Source: Corynebacterium stationis (GTDB lineage: Bacteria; Actinomycetota; Actinomycetes; Mycobacteriales; Mycobacteriaceae). From it: DNA of 64,000 bases. Position numbers and translations under genes: made by a program. The stretch covers positions 2,604,001 to 2,668,000 of the forward strand of contig NZ_CP009251.1 in assembly GCF_001941345.1 (NCBI RefSeq), in the 5' to 3' direction. Below the pieces are notes generated by a model that was not told the DNA's origin, did not search any database, and saw only the letters and a program-made list of their open reading frames with translations. Of this stretch, positions 43,120 through 56,961 are shown in pieces (within the stretch, counting starts at the first letter, position 1; every line of letters starts with the position of its first letter).

Positions 43120-44046
43120 CTACTTGTCGTCTTGTCCTTCTTCGTCACCGATGTAGGACTCTGGACGGACAACCATCACTGGGCAAGGAGAGGACTGCAA
43201 CAGTGCGCGTGAGGTCGAGCCCAGCAGCATGCCACGGAAACCACCGCGGCCGTGCGAACCAACGACGACCAACTGGGCGCCCTGGGCGGCATCGGCAAGC
43301 GCGCGAACTGGACGGTCACGGGCAATGATGCGGGTAACCTTCACGTCTGGGTACTCATTTTCAAAAGGCTCGAGGCGCTCTGAAAGCAGCTCACCCTGTT
43401 CCTTTTCAATCTCGCCCCACTCGGCCTGTGCTGCGGCCAGACCTGCCAGCGAAGTCTGTGCTTGCATATCCATCCAGGTGTGGATGGCGACAAGCTCTGC
43501 TCCACGCGCCTGCGCCTCGCGGAAAGCGTACGCAGTTGCCTTGCCGGATACTTCCGAGCCATCCACGCCGACAACCACAGGGCCGTACTTGTTATCAGCG
43601 GTCACCGCGTTGTTCTCACGAACGACAACAACTGGGCAATGTGCGTGGGAGACGACGTTTGCCGAAACCGAGCCCATAACCATGCCGGAGAGTCCACCCA
43701 TGCCACGGGAACCCATGACAATCATGGTGACATCGTGTGAAAGCTCCAACAACATATCAATTGGAGAGCCCTCAGCAATGGTGTGCCCGATTTTCAGATC
43801 TGGGAAGGCCTCGTGCGCGATGACGCGAGCCTCCTCAATGCGAGAAGCGGTCTCATTCTGGAGGTCTTCGTAGAGCTCCTTCGGTGGAACCATTCCCTCC
43901 GCGTAGAGGAACTGAGGCATGGTGTAGCTCGATGCGATGCGCAGCGGGATGCCGCGCTTGGTTGCGGTGTTAGCTGCCCACAGGACGGCGTTTTTGGAGG
44001 CTTCCGACCCGTCTACTGCTACAACAACGATGTCTTCTTTGGCCAT
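43120..44046 (-). CDS. Tandem universal stress protein
   Basis: 308 residues from the ATG at 44046. Two Usp domains, each with the ATP-binding Gly motif: VMGSRGMGGLSGMVMGS (first) and VVGSHGRGGFRGMLLGS (second), and each starting with a VDGSE acidic loop. Such tandem proteins bind ATP and influence survival under energy or redox stress. It stands alone with its own terminator. Confidence 0.93.
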   Translation of the reverse strand: MAKEDIVVVAVDGSEASKNAVLWAANTATKRGIPLRIASSYTMPQFLYAEGMVPPKELYEDLQNETASRIEEARVIAHEAFPDLKIGHTIAEGSPIDMLLELSHDVTMIVMGSRGMGGLSGMVMGSVSANVVSHAHCPVVVVRENNAVTADNKYGPVVVGVDGSEVSGKATAYAFREAQARGAELVAIHTWMDMQAQTSLAGLAAAQAEWGEIEKEQGELLSERLEPFENEYPDVKVTRIIARDRPVRALADAAQGAQLVVVGSHGRGGFRGMLLGSTSRALLQSSPCPVMVVRPESYIGDEEGQDDK

Positions 44047-44217
44047 GATGTTCCCTTCCTCGGTTTTAGCCAGTTGACGGCAATTCCGCACTGGTCAGGC
44101 GACAATCTACGGGGATGAAATAATTTCATTTCCTAGACTTAAGTATAGCTGTTTATTACCGGTGGCAGGGGTTGTTATACCCTAATCGGTGGGCAGTACT
44201 CTGAACTCTTCTCGGAA

Positions 44218-44418
44218 TTACAGAGAAACCAGAGCATCTTTTAGCTGCATCGCAGAGTCCACTTTAGACTCTAAAGCTGCAGGAGAGCCCGGCGTTGCTG
44301 GGTCTGCATTCGATGGATACAAAATGGTGTAGAAAAATTCAGCGATTTTGAGCATGATTGCTCCGATACCATCGGAAGAAAATTCTACAGCTGAGTCAAG
44401 GAGTTCTTTATAGTCCAT
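44218..44418 (-). CDS. Small uncharacterised acidic protein (66 aa)
   Basis: 66 residues. It starts MDYKELLDSAVEF, has an amphipathic/hydrophobic stretch GIGAIMLKIAEFFYTILYP (about 18-36), then a Pro/Ala-rich tail. No signal peptide or known motif. The -10-like TAATCT lies 7 bp before the ATG on the minus strand, which supports a leaderless gene. Size, acidity and helix recall the short corynebacterial PorA/PorH-type porins, but no homology is claimed. The ATG overlaps the start of the pseudouridine synthase gene on the other strand. Confidence 0.55.
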   Translation of the reverse strand: MDYKELLDSAVEFSSDGIGAIMLKIAEFFYTILYPSNADPATPGSPAALESKVDSAMQLKDALVSL

Positions 44419-45397
44419 GGGAAACAGATTACCGCATCAGCGCAGGGGCTACATCCCATTGCCGATCAAAGATGGGCTGAACCCTACGCGTGTTCGCGTG
44501 CCAGAGGAAGTATCCCCGATTAAGGCGGCGGACTTTCTTATGGAGGTAATTCAGACTCAACGGCACCGTCACCCTGATGATGACCGGGAAGCATTGCTGA
44601 AACGTTTTGCCGACCAAGAGGTCGTGCTTTTCGATGCCACCCCGATCTCCCCCGAAACCCTATTATCGGCGGAGCAAGATGTCTTTTTCTATCGAACTCC
44701 AGCACCGGAAACCCCGGTGCCTTATGACATTCCTATTGTCTATGAAGACAACGACATCCTGGTTGCCGATAAACCACCTTTTATGGCGACCATGCCGCGG
44801 GCACGCCACATCGTGGAAACCGCGACGGTCAAATTACGCCGAAGCACCGGTATCGATGACCTCGCTCCGGCACACCGTTTGGACCGTCTGACCTCAGGGC
44901 TTTTACTGTTTACCAAACGTCGCGAAGTCCGCGGTGCCTACCAAACTCTATTTGCCCGTCGCGAGGTACACAAGACCTACAGTGCCATCGCCGAGCACCA
45001 AGTTTTAGATACTCCCTTGGTGTGGCAATCACGGATGGAGAAGACACCCGGGGAGATTCAAGGCCGAATCGAACCAGGTGAAATCAACGCCATTACCAAC
45101 CTGAGTTGCATTACGCCGTTGACTTCTTCCGAGCAGAAAGCGGTGGAAGACATTCACGGCAGTCAGCCGCAGTTGGCACGCTATTCCTTATCTCCCGAAA
45201 CCGGGAAGACACATCAGCTTAGGCTGCATATGTGGGCGGCTGGTGTTCCTATCCTGGGCGATCCTGTCTACCCAGTTATCTATCCTGTAGATGCGGAAGA
45301 TATGAATGTCCCGATGCATCTTACCGCAGCCGAATTAGCCTTTACAGATCCTCTCAACGGGAAGCCCCGACATTTTCATACGTCGTTGGCCTTCTAA
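44417..45397 (+). CDS. RluA-family pseudouridine synthase
   Basis: 326 residues. The catalytic Asp is in APAHRLDRLTSGLLLFTK; VYEDNDILVADKPPFMAT, RREVHKTYSAI and the C-terminal GKTHQLRLHMWAAGVPILGDPVYP are the other RluA motifs. It isomerises uridine in rRNA or tRNA; the exact target is unknown. AAGGAG stands 13 bp upstream. Confidence 0.92.
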   Translation: MGNRLPHQRRGYIPLPIKDGLNPTRVRVPEEVSPIKAADFLMEVIQTQRHRHPDDDREALLKRFADQEVVLFDATPISPETLLSAEQDVFFYRTPAPETPVPYDIPIVYEDNDILVADKPPFMATMPRARHIVETATVKLRRSTGIDDLAPAHRLDRLTSGLLLFTKRREVRGAYQTLFARREVHKTYSAIAEHQVLDTPLVWQSRMEKTPGEIQGRIEPGEINAITNLSCITPLTSSEQKAVEDIHGSQPQLARYSLSPETGKTHQLRLHMWAAGVPILGDPVYPVIYPVDAEDMNVPMHLTAAELAFTDPLNGKPRHFHTSLAF

Positions 45398-45407
45398 CAT
45401 TCTCTTT

Positions 45408-45438
45408 TTCGCCCGTGCCTCGTTACGTTACGGGCGAA
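45408..45438 (+). terminator. Terminator of the pseudouridine synthase gene
   Basis: TTCGCCCGT (45408-45416) and ACGGGCGAA (45430-45438), 9-bp arms and a 13-base loop; no T-run on the plus strand. Confidence 0.6.
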
Positions 45439-45454
45439 TGAGGGGTAGAAAACG

Positions 45455-45502
45455 CAAGAAAGGAAGGCTAACAGCAACATGATGTCGCCTGCTAGCCTTC
45501 CT
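45455..45502 (-). terminator. rRNA operon terminator
   Basis: AGGAAGGCTA (45461-45470) and TAGCCTTCCT (45493-45502) form a 10-bp perfect stem. On the minus strand TTTC and then TTTT follow. It lies about 30 bp after the 5S gene. Confidence 0.75.
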
Positions 45503-45530
45503 CTTAGTATTTAGTTGTGTTTTGTTTAAT

Positions 45531-45651
45531 TGTCGGCGGTAACTTACTCTCCCACACCCTCCCGGGTGCAGTACCATCAGCGCGGGCAGGCTTAGCTTCC
45601 GGGTTCGGAATGGGTAACCGGGCGTTTCCCTGCCGCTATCGCCACCGACAA
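45531..45651 (-). rRNA. rrf: 5S ribosomal RNA
   Basis: Read on the minus strand it runs from TGTCGGTGGCGATAGCGG through the conserved CCCATTCCGAACCCGGAAG to TAAGTTACCGCCGACA, with paired ends. About 120 bp; boundaries are approximate to a few bases. Confidence 0.95.
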
Positions 45652-45679
45652 ATCATCGGAACAACATGTTCTGATGCCA

Positions 45680-45713
45680 GGGGTGTTGTGTCAGATACTG
45701 CATAGTGGACGCG
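45680..45713 (-). other. 3' arm of the 23S processing stem
   Basis: A 34-base stretch in the 23S-5S spacer is nearly fully complementary in the transcript to 49058-49090 on the other side of the 23S gene. Together they form a long stalk, the usual RNase III substrate. The 45714-45799 remainder shows no gene. Confidence 0.7.
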
Positions 45714-45799
45714 TTCACACCACAAGGGTGTGCTTGATTTTTGTCTGTGCGACAAGAGTCAATTTTTCTCGTTACGTGTTACAAACCAACAACATGTGT

Positions 45800-50924
<5,125 letters not shown>

Positions 50925-51543
50925 AGGCGTGAAAAGCCCAAAACCTAACAAAAAAGACAAACAACACACACAAAGCGCTTAAACCCCATGTGTGAAGCTG
51001 ACCAAAAATTACTACATAAAGAAATCAACAAACCCAACCAAACCAAAGTCCAGCTGAGCAAGGTAAAAGTGTTTTATCTCCGTATTAAATACAGACAACA
51101 ATTACATCGATTCAATATGTACCGTTAAAAAAGTTTAACTATTTTCAATGACACTTAATAACGACAAGTGACATCCGGTACACACCAACAACCAAACACT
51201 AATCAAAGTATCTAGTCCAACATAATTCTCATCCACACAACACAGACAAAAATATAAAATCTAGTACATTGGTACACTATTGAGTTCTCAGACAACAACC
51301 ACACCACACACTGCACACCCCACCATTGGCGCGGCACAGAAGAAGTGAATGGAAAGTCAAAAAATAATTTTGCGTTTCTCGCCAGCGGCTGTTTTCCTAC
51401 CGCCATTCTCACCAGAACCTAATGTTCTGTGCGGGGCGTTGTCGGTCTCGCTGACTCACATAAAGTTACACACCCACACCAACCAACACAAATCCCCAGG
51501 CAAACACACATAAACGATTGATCTATAAACATCGCTTTGATGC
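50925..51543 (-). promoter_or_regulatory. rRNA operon leader and promoter region
   Basis: About 620 bp of AT-rich DNA without genes. A boxA-like element TGAGAACTCAATAGTGTACC lies on the minus strand near 51272-51291. A possible promoter on the minus strand has TTGTGT (51486-51491) and TAACTT (51463-51468) with a 17-bp spacer; this pair is a weak match. An inverted AGAAC/GTTCT repeat lies near 51414-51429. Confidence 0.5.
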
Positions 51544-52566
51544 TTAGCTTGTTGTTGATGCCATTCCGAGCCATCGAGCCAGGCCTTCGGAGTAGATATC
51601 GGTTCTTCTAGCCATAGATGGAAGCAGGAGTCCACCAACTACATATCCTGCGACCGCCGCGATGGTCGGCAGAATATAGCTCTCGTGGTTTATACCGCTG
51701 ACTATGTACACCTCGAGTGCTATTGCCCCTATAAGGACAGGCACGGTTACGGGCCAGCTCGTTCGTGCAGTTAGACCTAGGGCAATGACCATGAGGACGA
51801 GCAAGAGATAGATGGCGCCGAGTGCGCTAATCAAATGCCATCGCGGCACGGCAGCACCAGCAGCAATGAGCAGACCGGGCACAACCGCATTGATGAGCAT
51901 GGTGCGCTTAGCCCAGAACGTCCTAGTTCCACCGAAAGTCACGTATTCACGTAGGGAGCTCGACAAAATGTCTTGGTAGACCACGAAGAACATGGCTGTC
52001 CAAATAATCGCCAGGATTGAGATAGTCTGTGACCACGCACCACCCCAGATCACTGTTATGCCCCAGTAAATAAGGCTGGTGGCTACGGTCAAGCACACGA
52101 TTCGTATCCAACCTTTAACCTGTGGCCGGTCAAGCAGCTGACCTTCGATAGTCGGCGGGAAGCGTCCCTCAGCAGTCCGGCCACTAGATTGGGAGAGAAG
52201 GTCTTTCTTCCTAGATCCGTCTCGCTGTGGAATTTCCATATTGAAGGTCAATACGATCGCAGCAACGAACAAGTATCCAGCGATAAGAAACCACGGGATG
52301 CCCATGGAAACCATGATGACCACGAATATCGCGACTGATATTCCAATTTCAAGACGTCGCTGAATGTTGTAATCGCGCCTGCTCAATCCCAGAATCCAAT
52401 AGGCATCACCTGCTGGCCCCAGTAAAGCTTGAAGTCCCACCAGTGTTAGAAGTACATACCGTATGGTCGTACCTTGACTCATACTCAAGCCCAGTATCAC
52501 TAACAAAACCAGGCGGAAGAACCATTTTGGTTTGTCTACTAGCTCCCACATTAAGCGCGCGTTCAT
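51544..52566 (-). CDS. ABC transporter membrane protein
   Basis: 340 residues, about nine to ten hydrophobic segments, with a charged central loop near residue 120 (QRDGSRKKDLL). It overlaps the ATPase gene by 4 bp (ATGA), so it is the membrane part of that transporter. The sequence matches no transporter type I can name; small GntR-regulated ABC systems of this layout often export antimicrobial peptides or lipid-active compounds. Confidence 0.75.
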   Translation of the reverse strand: MNARLMWELVDKPKWFFRLVLLVILGLSMSQGTTIRYVLLTLVGLQALLGPAGDAYWILGLSRRDYNIQRRLEIGISVAIFVVIMVSMGIPWFLIAGYLFVAAIVLTFNMEIPQRDGSRKKDLLSQSSGRTAEGRFPPTIEGQLLDRPQVKGWIRIVCLTVATSLIYWGITVIWGGAWSQTISILAIIWTAMFFVVYQDILSSSLREYVTFGGTRTFWAKRTMLINAVVPGLLIAAGAAVPRWHLISALGAIYLLLVLMVIALGLTARTSWPVTVPVLIGAIALEVYIVSGINHESYILPTIAAVAGYVVGGLLLPSMARRTDIYSEGLARWLGMASTTS

Positions 52567-53411
52567 GCAAGTCCCTCCTCACCAAGAGCAAGGACTGCTC
52601 TTTCTAGGTTTACCTCCTGGACGCGGACATCGACATCACCTGCCGCGTCAAAGACGTGGTCCGGGCCAAGGGAAATGGCATCAACAATCACACGCTCGCC
52701 CAGGGCAGTTGATTCACGTGAAAGCGGTTTTACCTGCAGGCGGTTGAGCAGACGGTCGACGTTATCTGAGCGGCCGGTTAGCTCCAAGATGCCATCGATA
52801 AGCTCTTCCACCGCGCCGTGTTTCATTCCATTGAGCATGAGCACCGTATCCAGGTGTCCAGAGAGTTCATTGAGGTGGTGGGTCGAGATAACAATGGTCC
52901 GGCCATGTTCCTCGCGCAGCACATCGTAGAAGACCTGGCGTTTTTCAACATCGAGACCGAGATAGGGTTCATCGAGAAGCATGAGCTCACAACCTGAAGC
53001 CACTGCCATGATGATGCCCATCGCGGACTTTTGACCCCGTGACAATGCCGAATAGTTCTTGGATGGCAATTCGAGACGGTCCTGGAGTTCACCGGCACGC
53101 TCTGCATTCCAGGTTGCCCACCGGGCTTTGCCAAGCCGCATGAGCTTAGCAATATTCCAGCCATCTACTAACGGATTATCAATTCCCATCAAGATGGTGC
53201 GATCCATAACCGCACGATTATCAAAAGGTTCCTGCCCAAAGACTTTCAAGCCTTTTGATGGTTGCTGCCCAGCTATTTTGCGCAACAGCGTGGTCTTGCC
53301 AATGCCATTGGGGCCAACCACCCCATGGGTAAGCCCCTGGTCCAGCGCATAATTTTTCGAAGTCACGATTGCGTTCATGGTTTGTCCTAACCCGTTGGAA
53401 GTGTCGGTCAT
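52563..53411 (-). CDS. ABC transporter ATP-binding protein
   Basis: 282 residues. Walker A is seen as GVVGPNGIGKTTLLRKIAG, the signature as YSALSRGQKSAMGI (LSRGQ in place of LSGGQ), Walker B as CELMLLDEPYLGLD, and the switch His in VISTHHLNEL. A 70-residue C-terminal extension follows the ATPase core. The gene is overlapped at both ends by 4 bp with the regulator and the permease. Confidence 0.92.
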   Translation of the reverse strand: MTDTSNGLGQTMNAIVTSKNYALDQGLTHGVVGPNGIGKTTLLRKIAGQQPSKGLKVFGQEPFDNRAVMDRTILMGIDNPLVDGWNIAKLMRLGKARWATWNAERAGELQDRLELPSKNYSALSRGQKSAMGIIMAVASGCELMLLDEPYLGLDVEKRQVFYDVLREEHGRTIVISTHHLNELSGHLDTVLMLNGMKHGAVEELIDGILELTGRSDNVDRLLNRLQVKPLSRESTALGERVIVDAISLGPDHVFDAAGDVDVRVQEVNLERAVLALGEEGLA

Positions 53412-53788
53412 TTGTATAGCCCTCGGCTTTCAGCAACTCTTTCGATCAAGTCCAGCAATGCTGCGCGGGAGTAATTCAGGCGCACCGCTTCATCGATAAG
53501 CGGGGCGACGTAGTCTGCCGCGAACTCACTGCGGCGGCGCTGGCGAATAACCTCAATGGCGCCCTCAGACACGAACATGCCAATACCGCGGCGTTTATCC
53601 AGTACCCCGACATCAACCAAGAGATTTAAGCCTTTGCGTGCAGTAGCCGGATTGATCGAGTGGAAATCAGCGAGCTCATTAGTCGAGGGTGCTCGCGCCC
53701 CCTCCGCCAGGACGCCGTCCACAATGGAGTCCTCCACCAAAGAAGCAATCTGCCTAAATAGCGGCTGCGTTGAGTTATCCATCGCCAT
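53408..53788 (-). CDS. GntR-family regulator, YtrA type
   Basis: About 126 residues from the ATG at 53788 (AGGTG 8 bp upstream; ATGs at 53794 and 53782 are alternatives). The winged helix is TNELADFHSINPATARKGLNLLVDVGVLDKRRGIGMFV, followed by only a short helical tail (about 50 residues), as in YtrA-like proteins that regulate the ABC genes behind them. It probably binds the interrupted palindrome at 53837-53860. Confidence 0.88.
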   Translation of the reverse strand: MAMDNSTQPLFRQIASLVEDSIVDGVLAEGARAPSTNELADFHSINPATARKGLNLLVDVGVLDKRRGIGMFVSEGAIEVIRQRRRSEFAADYVAPLIDEAVRLNYSRAALLDLIERVAESRGLYK

Positions 53789-53836
53789 TGTCATTGCACC
53801 TGTCGTAGAAGTTGAACTGAGCTCCCCAACCAAGTT

Positions 53837-53860
53837 GGTTCGTTACTCATGTAACTAACC
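53837..53860. promoter_or_regulatory. Operator of the GntR-ABC operon
   Basis: GGTT-N-GTTAC-N4-GTAAC-N-AACC, a 24-bp interrupted palindrome. On the minus strand a CTATAC-type -10 borders it directly, so binding would block initiation. The remaining 53861-54054 up to the NYN gene shows no gene. Confidence 0.65.
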
Positions 53861-54054
53861 GTATAGCCAATGCTGCTAACCCGCAAGGCTTTGCCTATCT
53901 TTCGACATAAATTCACGGGCCAAACAGCATACTTTCTCAGGACAAATGGAAATTACCAGCAGATTCACGCAAGGATATCGACGTAGTGTGACAGATGAGG
54001 CAAACTAGAGGAATACAAATAAAATTAGAATCAAATGAACGGAATTTAGGAGCC

Positions 54055-55368
54055 ATGCTTGAACGCACAGTTGTCTTTGTTGACACCTCTTATTTATTGG
54101 CCAGCTTTTATAACTCATGGGAAATCGGTGCACGTGCCCAGTTAGAAATTGACTTACCCGAGGTCGTAGCCACTTTACGGTCTATGATCGAAAACCAGAT
54201 CGGCCATCCTGTCCACCGCCAAAATTGGTACGATGGCATTCCAGATACTGGTCCGCACCGCTACCAGCGTGCCTTGCGCACCTGTGATGGGGTGCAACTT
54301 CGCACTGGTCAGCTCATTGAATGGGGCGAGCGACGTACACAAAAGGCCGTGGATACTCGTCTCGTTGCTGACATGGTGGTCACCGCCATGAATCAGCACT
54401 TCACCGACTTTGTTCTAGTCTCCGGTGATGCTGACATGATTCCCGGTGTGAACGAAGCAGCTAATAATGGCATGCGCGTGCACCTTTATGGATTCGGCTG
54501 GGATTCCATGTCTTCGGCACTGCGCCACGCCTGTGACACCACTACCATTTTGGATCCACGCGAGGATTTCCAGGACTGTATGGAAATCCAGGTTTTAGAA
54601 GGTCCGATTTCACCAGTGGTTCCAGAGTCCACGGAGGACGAATCCTCTTCTTCAGCCGAACTACCTGCGCGCGATGAGTGCCGCGAGCCTTCCGAGGTCG
54701 AGGCCGCTTTTTCCTCCACGCCGCTTATCCAAACAGAGGAACCAGCCGAGGAAAGCAGCGAACTCACCTCGACTCCTACCCCAGCACCGACTCCCACCCC
54801 TGGACCAAAGCCCAGCCCAACGCCTGCCGCGGTGCCTACTTCCACCCCGAATCCGGACCCACAGGTTTCAGAAACCCCTTCCGAACCAGATGCTGTAGAA
54901 GCCACGGAAGCTCCGAAGCTACCGGAAGCTGGTGAACCAACCGAGGTTGCTGACAATGTGCAGGACGAACAGGATTCAGAGGATCCAAAGGACGCTGCTG
55001 AAGCGCCGAAGCCTTCTGGAATTCCAAAGCCATCGATGATGGCGCCGCGACGGAAGCTGCGTTCACGTTATGTTCCGCTGCCAGAAGAAGTCTGGACCTC
55101 TTCTGGTTTCCAAACCCCTTTCGATGTCGGCCAACAATATGCCAGCTGGTGGTTTGAAAATGCTGCATCGGCTGACCAGCGCGACCAGGCTCATATCCTG
55201 TCCGGCGGTGGACTTCCGCCAGAAATCGATCGCCCTTTGCTGCAGTTCGCGTGCGAAACCCTCCACGAATACACCCTGAGTGAAGCGCAGCGCGTGAATC
55301 TTCGCGACGGATTCCACTCCGGCATTCGCGGGGTTCTAATCAATATCACTCGCCACAAATCCCAGTAG
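54055..55368 (+). CDS. NYN-domain (PIN-like) ribonuclease family protein
   Basis: 437 residues from the ATG at 54055, with TTTAGGAG 4 bp upstream. Residues 1-165 are the NYN/PIN-like nuclease fold with acidic residues in VFVDTSYLL, AVDTRLVADMV and LVSGDADMIPGV. A long Glu/Pro/Thr-rich linker (about 185-335) with repeated TPTP motifs follows. A conserved C-terminal segment of about 100 residues (from KLRSRYVPLPEEVWTSSGFQ) is helical. It probably cleaves or binds RNA; targets are unknown. Divergent from the GntR-ABC operon. Confidence 0.85.
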   Translation: MLERTVVFVDTSYLLASFYNSWEIGARAQLEIDLPEVVATLRSMIENQIGHPVHRQNWYDGIPDTGPHRYQRALRTCDGVQLRTGQLIEWGERRTQKAVDTRLVADMVVTAMNQHFTDFVLVSGDADMIPGVNEAANNGMRVHLYGFGWDSMSSALRHACDTTTILDPREDFQDCMEIQVLEGPISPVVPESTEDESSSSAELPARDECREPSEVEAAFSSTPLIQTEEPAEESSELTSTPTPAPTPTPGPKPSPTPAAVPTSTPNPDPQVSETPSEPDAVEATEAPKLPEAGEPTEVADNVQDEQDSEDPKDAAEAPKPSGIPKPSMMAPRRKLRSRYVPLPEEVWTSSGFQTPFDVGQQYASWWFENAASADQRDQAHILSGGGLPPEIDRPLLQFACETLHEYTLSEAQRVNLRDGFHSGIRGVLINITRHKSQ

Positions 55369-55394
55369 CTACAACGAATCACTGGGCATAAATA

Positions 55395-55441
55395 AAAGCA
55401 GCGAGGCCACCATTTACTTGGGGCCTCGCTGCTTTCTTTTT
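55395..55441. terminator. Bidirectional terminator between the NYN and pspA-like genes
   Basis: AAAGCAGCGAGGCC (55395-55408) and GGCCTCGCTGCTTT (55422-55435), 14 bp, with TTCTTTTT on the plus strand and TTTTATTT on the minus strand. Confidence 0.92.
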
Positions 55442-55466
55442 GCCGGTAGCAAGCTATTTTTGCTCT

Positions 55467-56390
55467 CTACTCTTTGTCGTCGACAGCCTTTTTGGCTTCT
55501 TCTAGGACCTGCTCAATTTCGGCATCATGGACATCGTCCGACGCCGTTTTCGCTGCGGCATCGCCGGCTACTTCTGGATCCACTGCTTCAGCCTCAACGT
55601 CCGCGTTTGCTTCGGCATTAGCGTCTTTTTGTTCAGCCGAAGACTTATCGCCAGCGGTAAGCTGCTTATCGCCTGCCATTGAGGCACGGATTTCATCAAG
55701 ACGCGATTTTGCGCGCATATCTTCGGTCGACTCGAGGGCTTCTTGGATGCGGCTGCCGCCCGATGCTTGGTAGAGCTCTTGGGCACCAAGTGCATTCGAG
55801 TAGCGCTTTTCAATCTTTGCGCGCACCGAGTCCAAGGTTGGGGTCGAACCATCAGGGGTGAGATCATCCATGGAGCTGAGCGCCTCTGCGTTCATCTCCT
55901 GCATGGTAGCCTGGTCCGCCTGCGCAATCAGCTGGTCTACCTGCGCGAGCTGCTCACGCAGTCGCGCCTCGGACTGCTTTTGCTGTTCCTGCGCCTGCTT
56001 CGCAGCCTGCGTTGCAGATTCATGCTGGGCTTTGACCTGTTCGATTTCCTGATCCGTGGCAACCAGCTGTGCCGCAACAACCTCGGCGGCGTTGTTGTAC
56101 TCCTGCGCGGTAGCTGAATCTCCGTCAGATTGCGCCTTGTCTGCTAGCTCTAGAGCGCGACGGGTCTGCGTTTGCAAATCATCCTGGGATTTCAGCAAAC
56201 GGTTTAACCGCAGCTCCAGCTGCCGCTGATTGCCGATAATCTCCGAAGCTGACTCGGTAATTTCCTGGTGGCGCTTCTTTGCGCCTTCCACAGCCTGCTT
56301 AATCTGGACCTTAGGGTCAGCATTTTCGTCAATTTTCTGATCGAAAGATGCCATCAAGTGCTTCCAGCCCTTAGAAAATGGGTTAGCCAT
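55467..56390 (-). CDS. PspA/IM30-family protein
   Basis: 307 residues from the ATG at 56390. The body (about 1-225) is a long coiled coil with an amphipathic N-terminus (NPFSKGWKHLMASFDQKI) and the ADPKVQIKQAVEGAKK block, typical of ESCRT-III-like PspA proteins that stabilise the inner membrane. The last 80 residues are an acidic, Ala/Glu/Asp-rich tail not found in E. coli PspA. It is followed leftward by the shared terminator; trxA lies upstream behind its own terminator. Confidence 0.87.
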   Translation of the reverse strand: MANPFSKGWKHLMASFDQKIDENADPKVQIKQAVEGAKKRHQEITESASEIIGNQRQLELRLNRLLKSQDDLQTQTRRALELADKAQSDGDSATAQEYNNAAEVVAAQLVATDQEIEQVKAQHESATQAAKQAQEQQKQSEARLREQLAQVDQLIAQADQATMQEMNAEALSSMDDLTPDGSTPTLDSVRAKIEKRYSNALGAQELYQASGGSRIQEALESTEDMRAKSRLDEIRASMAGDKQLTAGDKSSAEQKDANAEANADVEAEAVDPEVAGDAAAKTASDDVHDAEIEQVLEEAKKAVDDKE

Positions 56391-56432
56391 CGCCCGCCTC
56401 ACTCCTTGTAAATGTTCTCAATCAATTAAAAA

Positions 56433-56474
56433 GACGCTTTCTAGCGAGTGTAGCGTCACTCACAAGAAAGCGTC
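56433..56474 (-). terminator. trxA terminator
   Basis: GACGCTTTCT (56433-56442) and AGAAAGCGTC (56465-56474) form a 10-bp stem; TTTTT follows on the minus strand. Confidence 0.88.
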
Positions 56475-56502
56475 GAGTAAAAGGGGCAATTACTTGCTGG
56501 AA

Positions 56503-56871
56503 TTAGCCCTGATTCTTCTGCTGCTCAACCTGTTCACGAACAGCATCCATATCCAAATCGCGAACCTGCTTGATCAGATCCTCAAAAGCAGCAGGTGGCA
56601 AAGCACCAGCCTGGTTAAAGACCTGGATGCCATCGCGGAAGACCATCAAGGTAGGAATTGCCTGAATCTGCAGCGCACCGGCTAGATCCTGGTTATTTTC
56701 GGTATCTAGCTTGGCAAAGGTGATGTCTTCATGCTCTTCAGAAGCCTTGTCGAAGACTGGAGCAAAGCGCTTGCATGGTCCGCACCATTCAGCCCATGCG
56801 TCAACAATCGTAATGCCCTCACCGATGGTGGTTTCTTCGAAATTTTCCTTGGTTACTTCTACGGTTGCCAT
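56503..56871 (-). CDS. trxA: Thioredoxin
   Basis: 122 residues from the ATG at 56871. The active site WAEWCGPCKRF (CGPC) and cis-Pro in QAIPTLMVFRDG are intact. A short charged C-terminal extension follows (DAVREQVEQQKNQG). It reduces protein disulfides, for example in MsrA encoded at 28546-29196. It is divergent from the copper genes across 157 bp. Confidence 0.93.
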   Translation of the reverse strand: MATVEVTKENFEETTIGEGITIVDAWAEWCGPCKRFAPVFDKASEEHEDITFAKLDTENNQDLAGALQIQAIPTLMVFRDGIQVFNQAGALPPAAFEDLIKQVRDLDMDAVREQVEQQKNQG

Positions 56872-56961
56872 TGTTCTCCTTAAATAAGTTTCGGATTTTC
56901 CGCTCTGTTGGTATTCAACGGTACCGAAAGACAAACTATTCCCGCTGCACACCCTTGTCAG

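Noticed and set aside
51212..51412. 66-codon frame in the rRNA leader
   Set aside because: It overlaps the boxA-like element and has no ribosome-binding site or recognisable motif.
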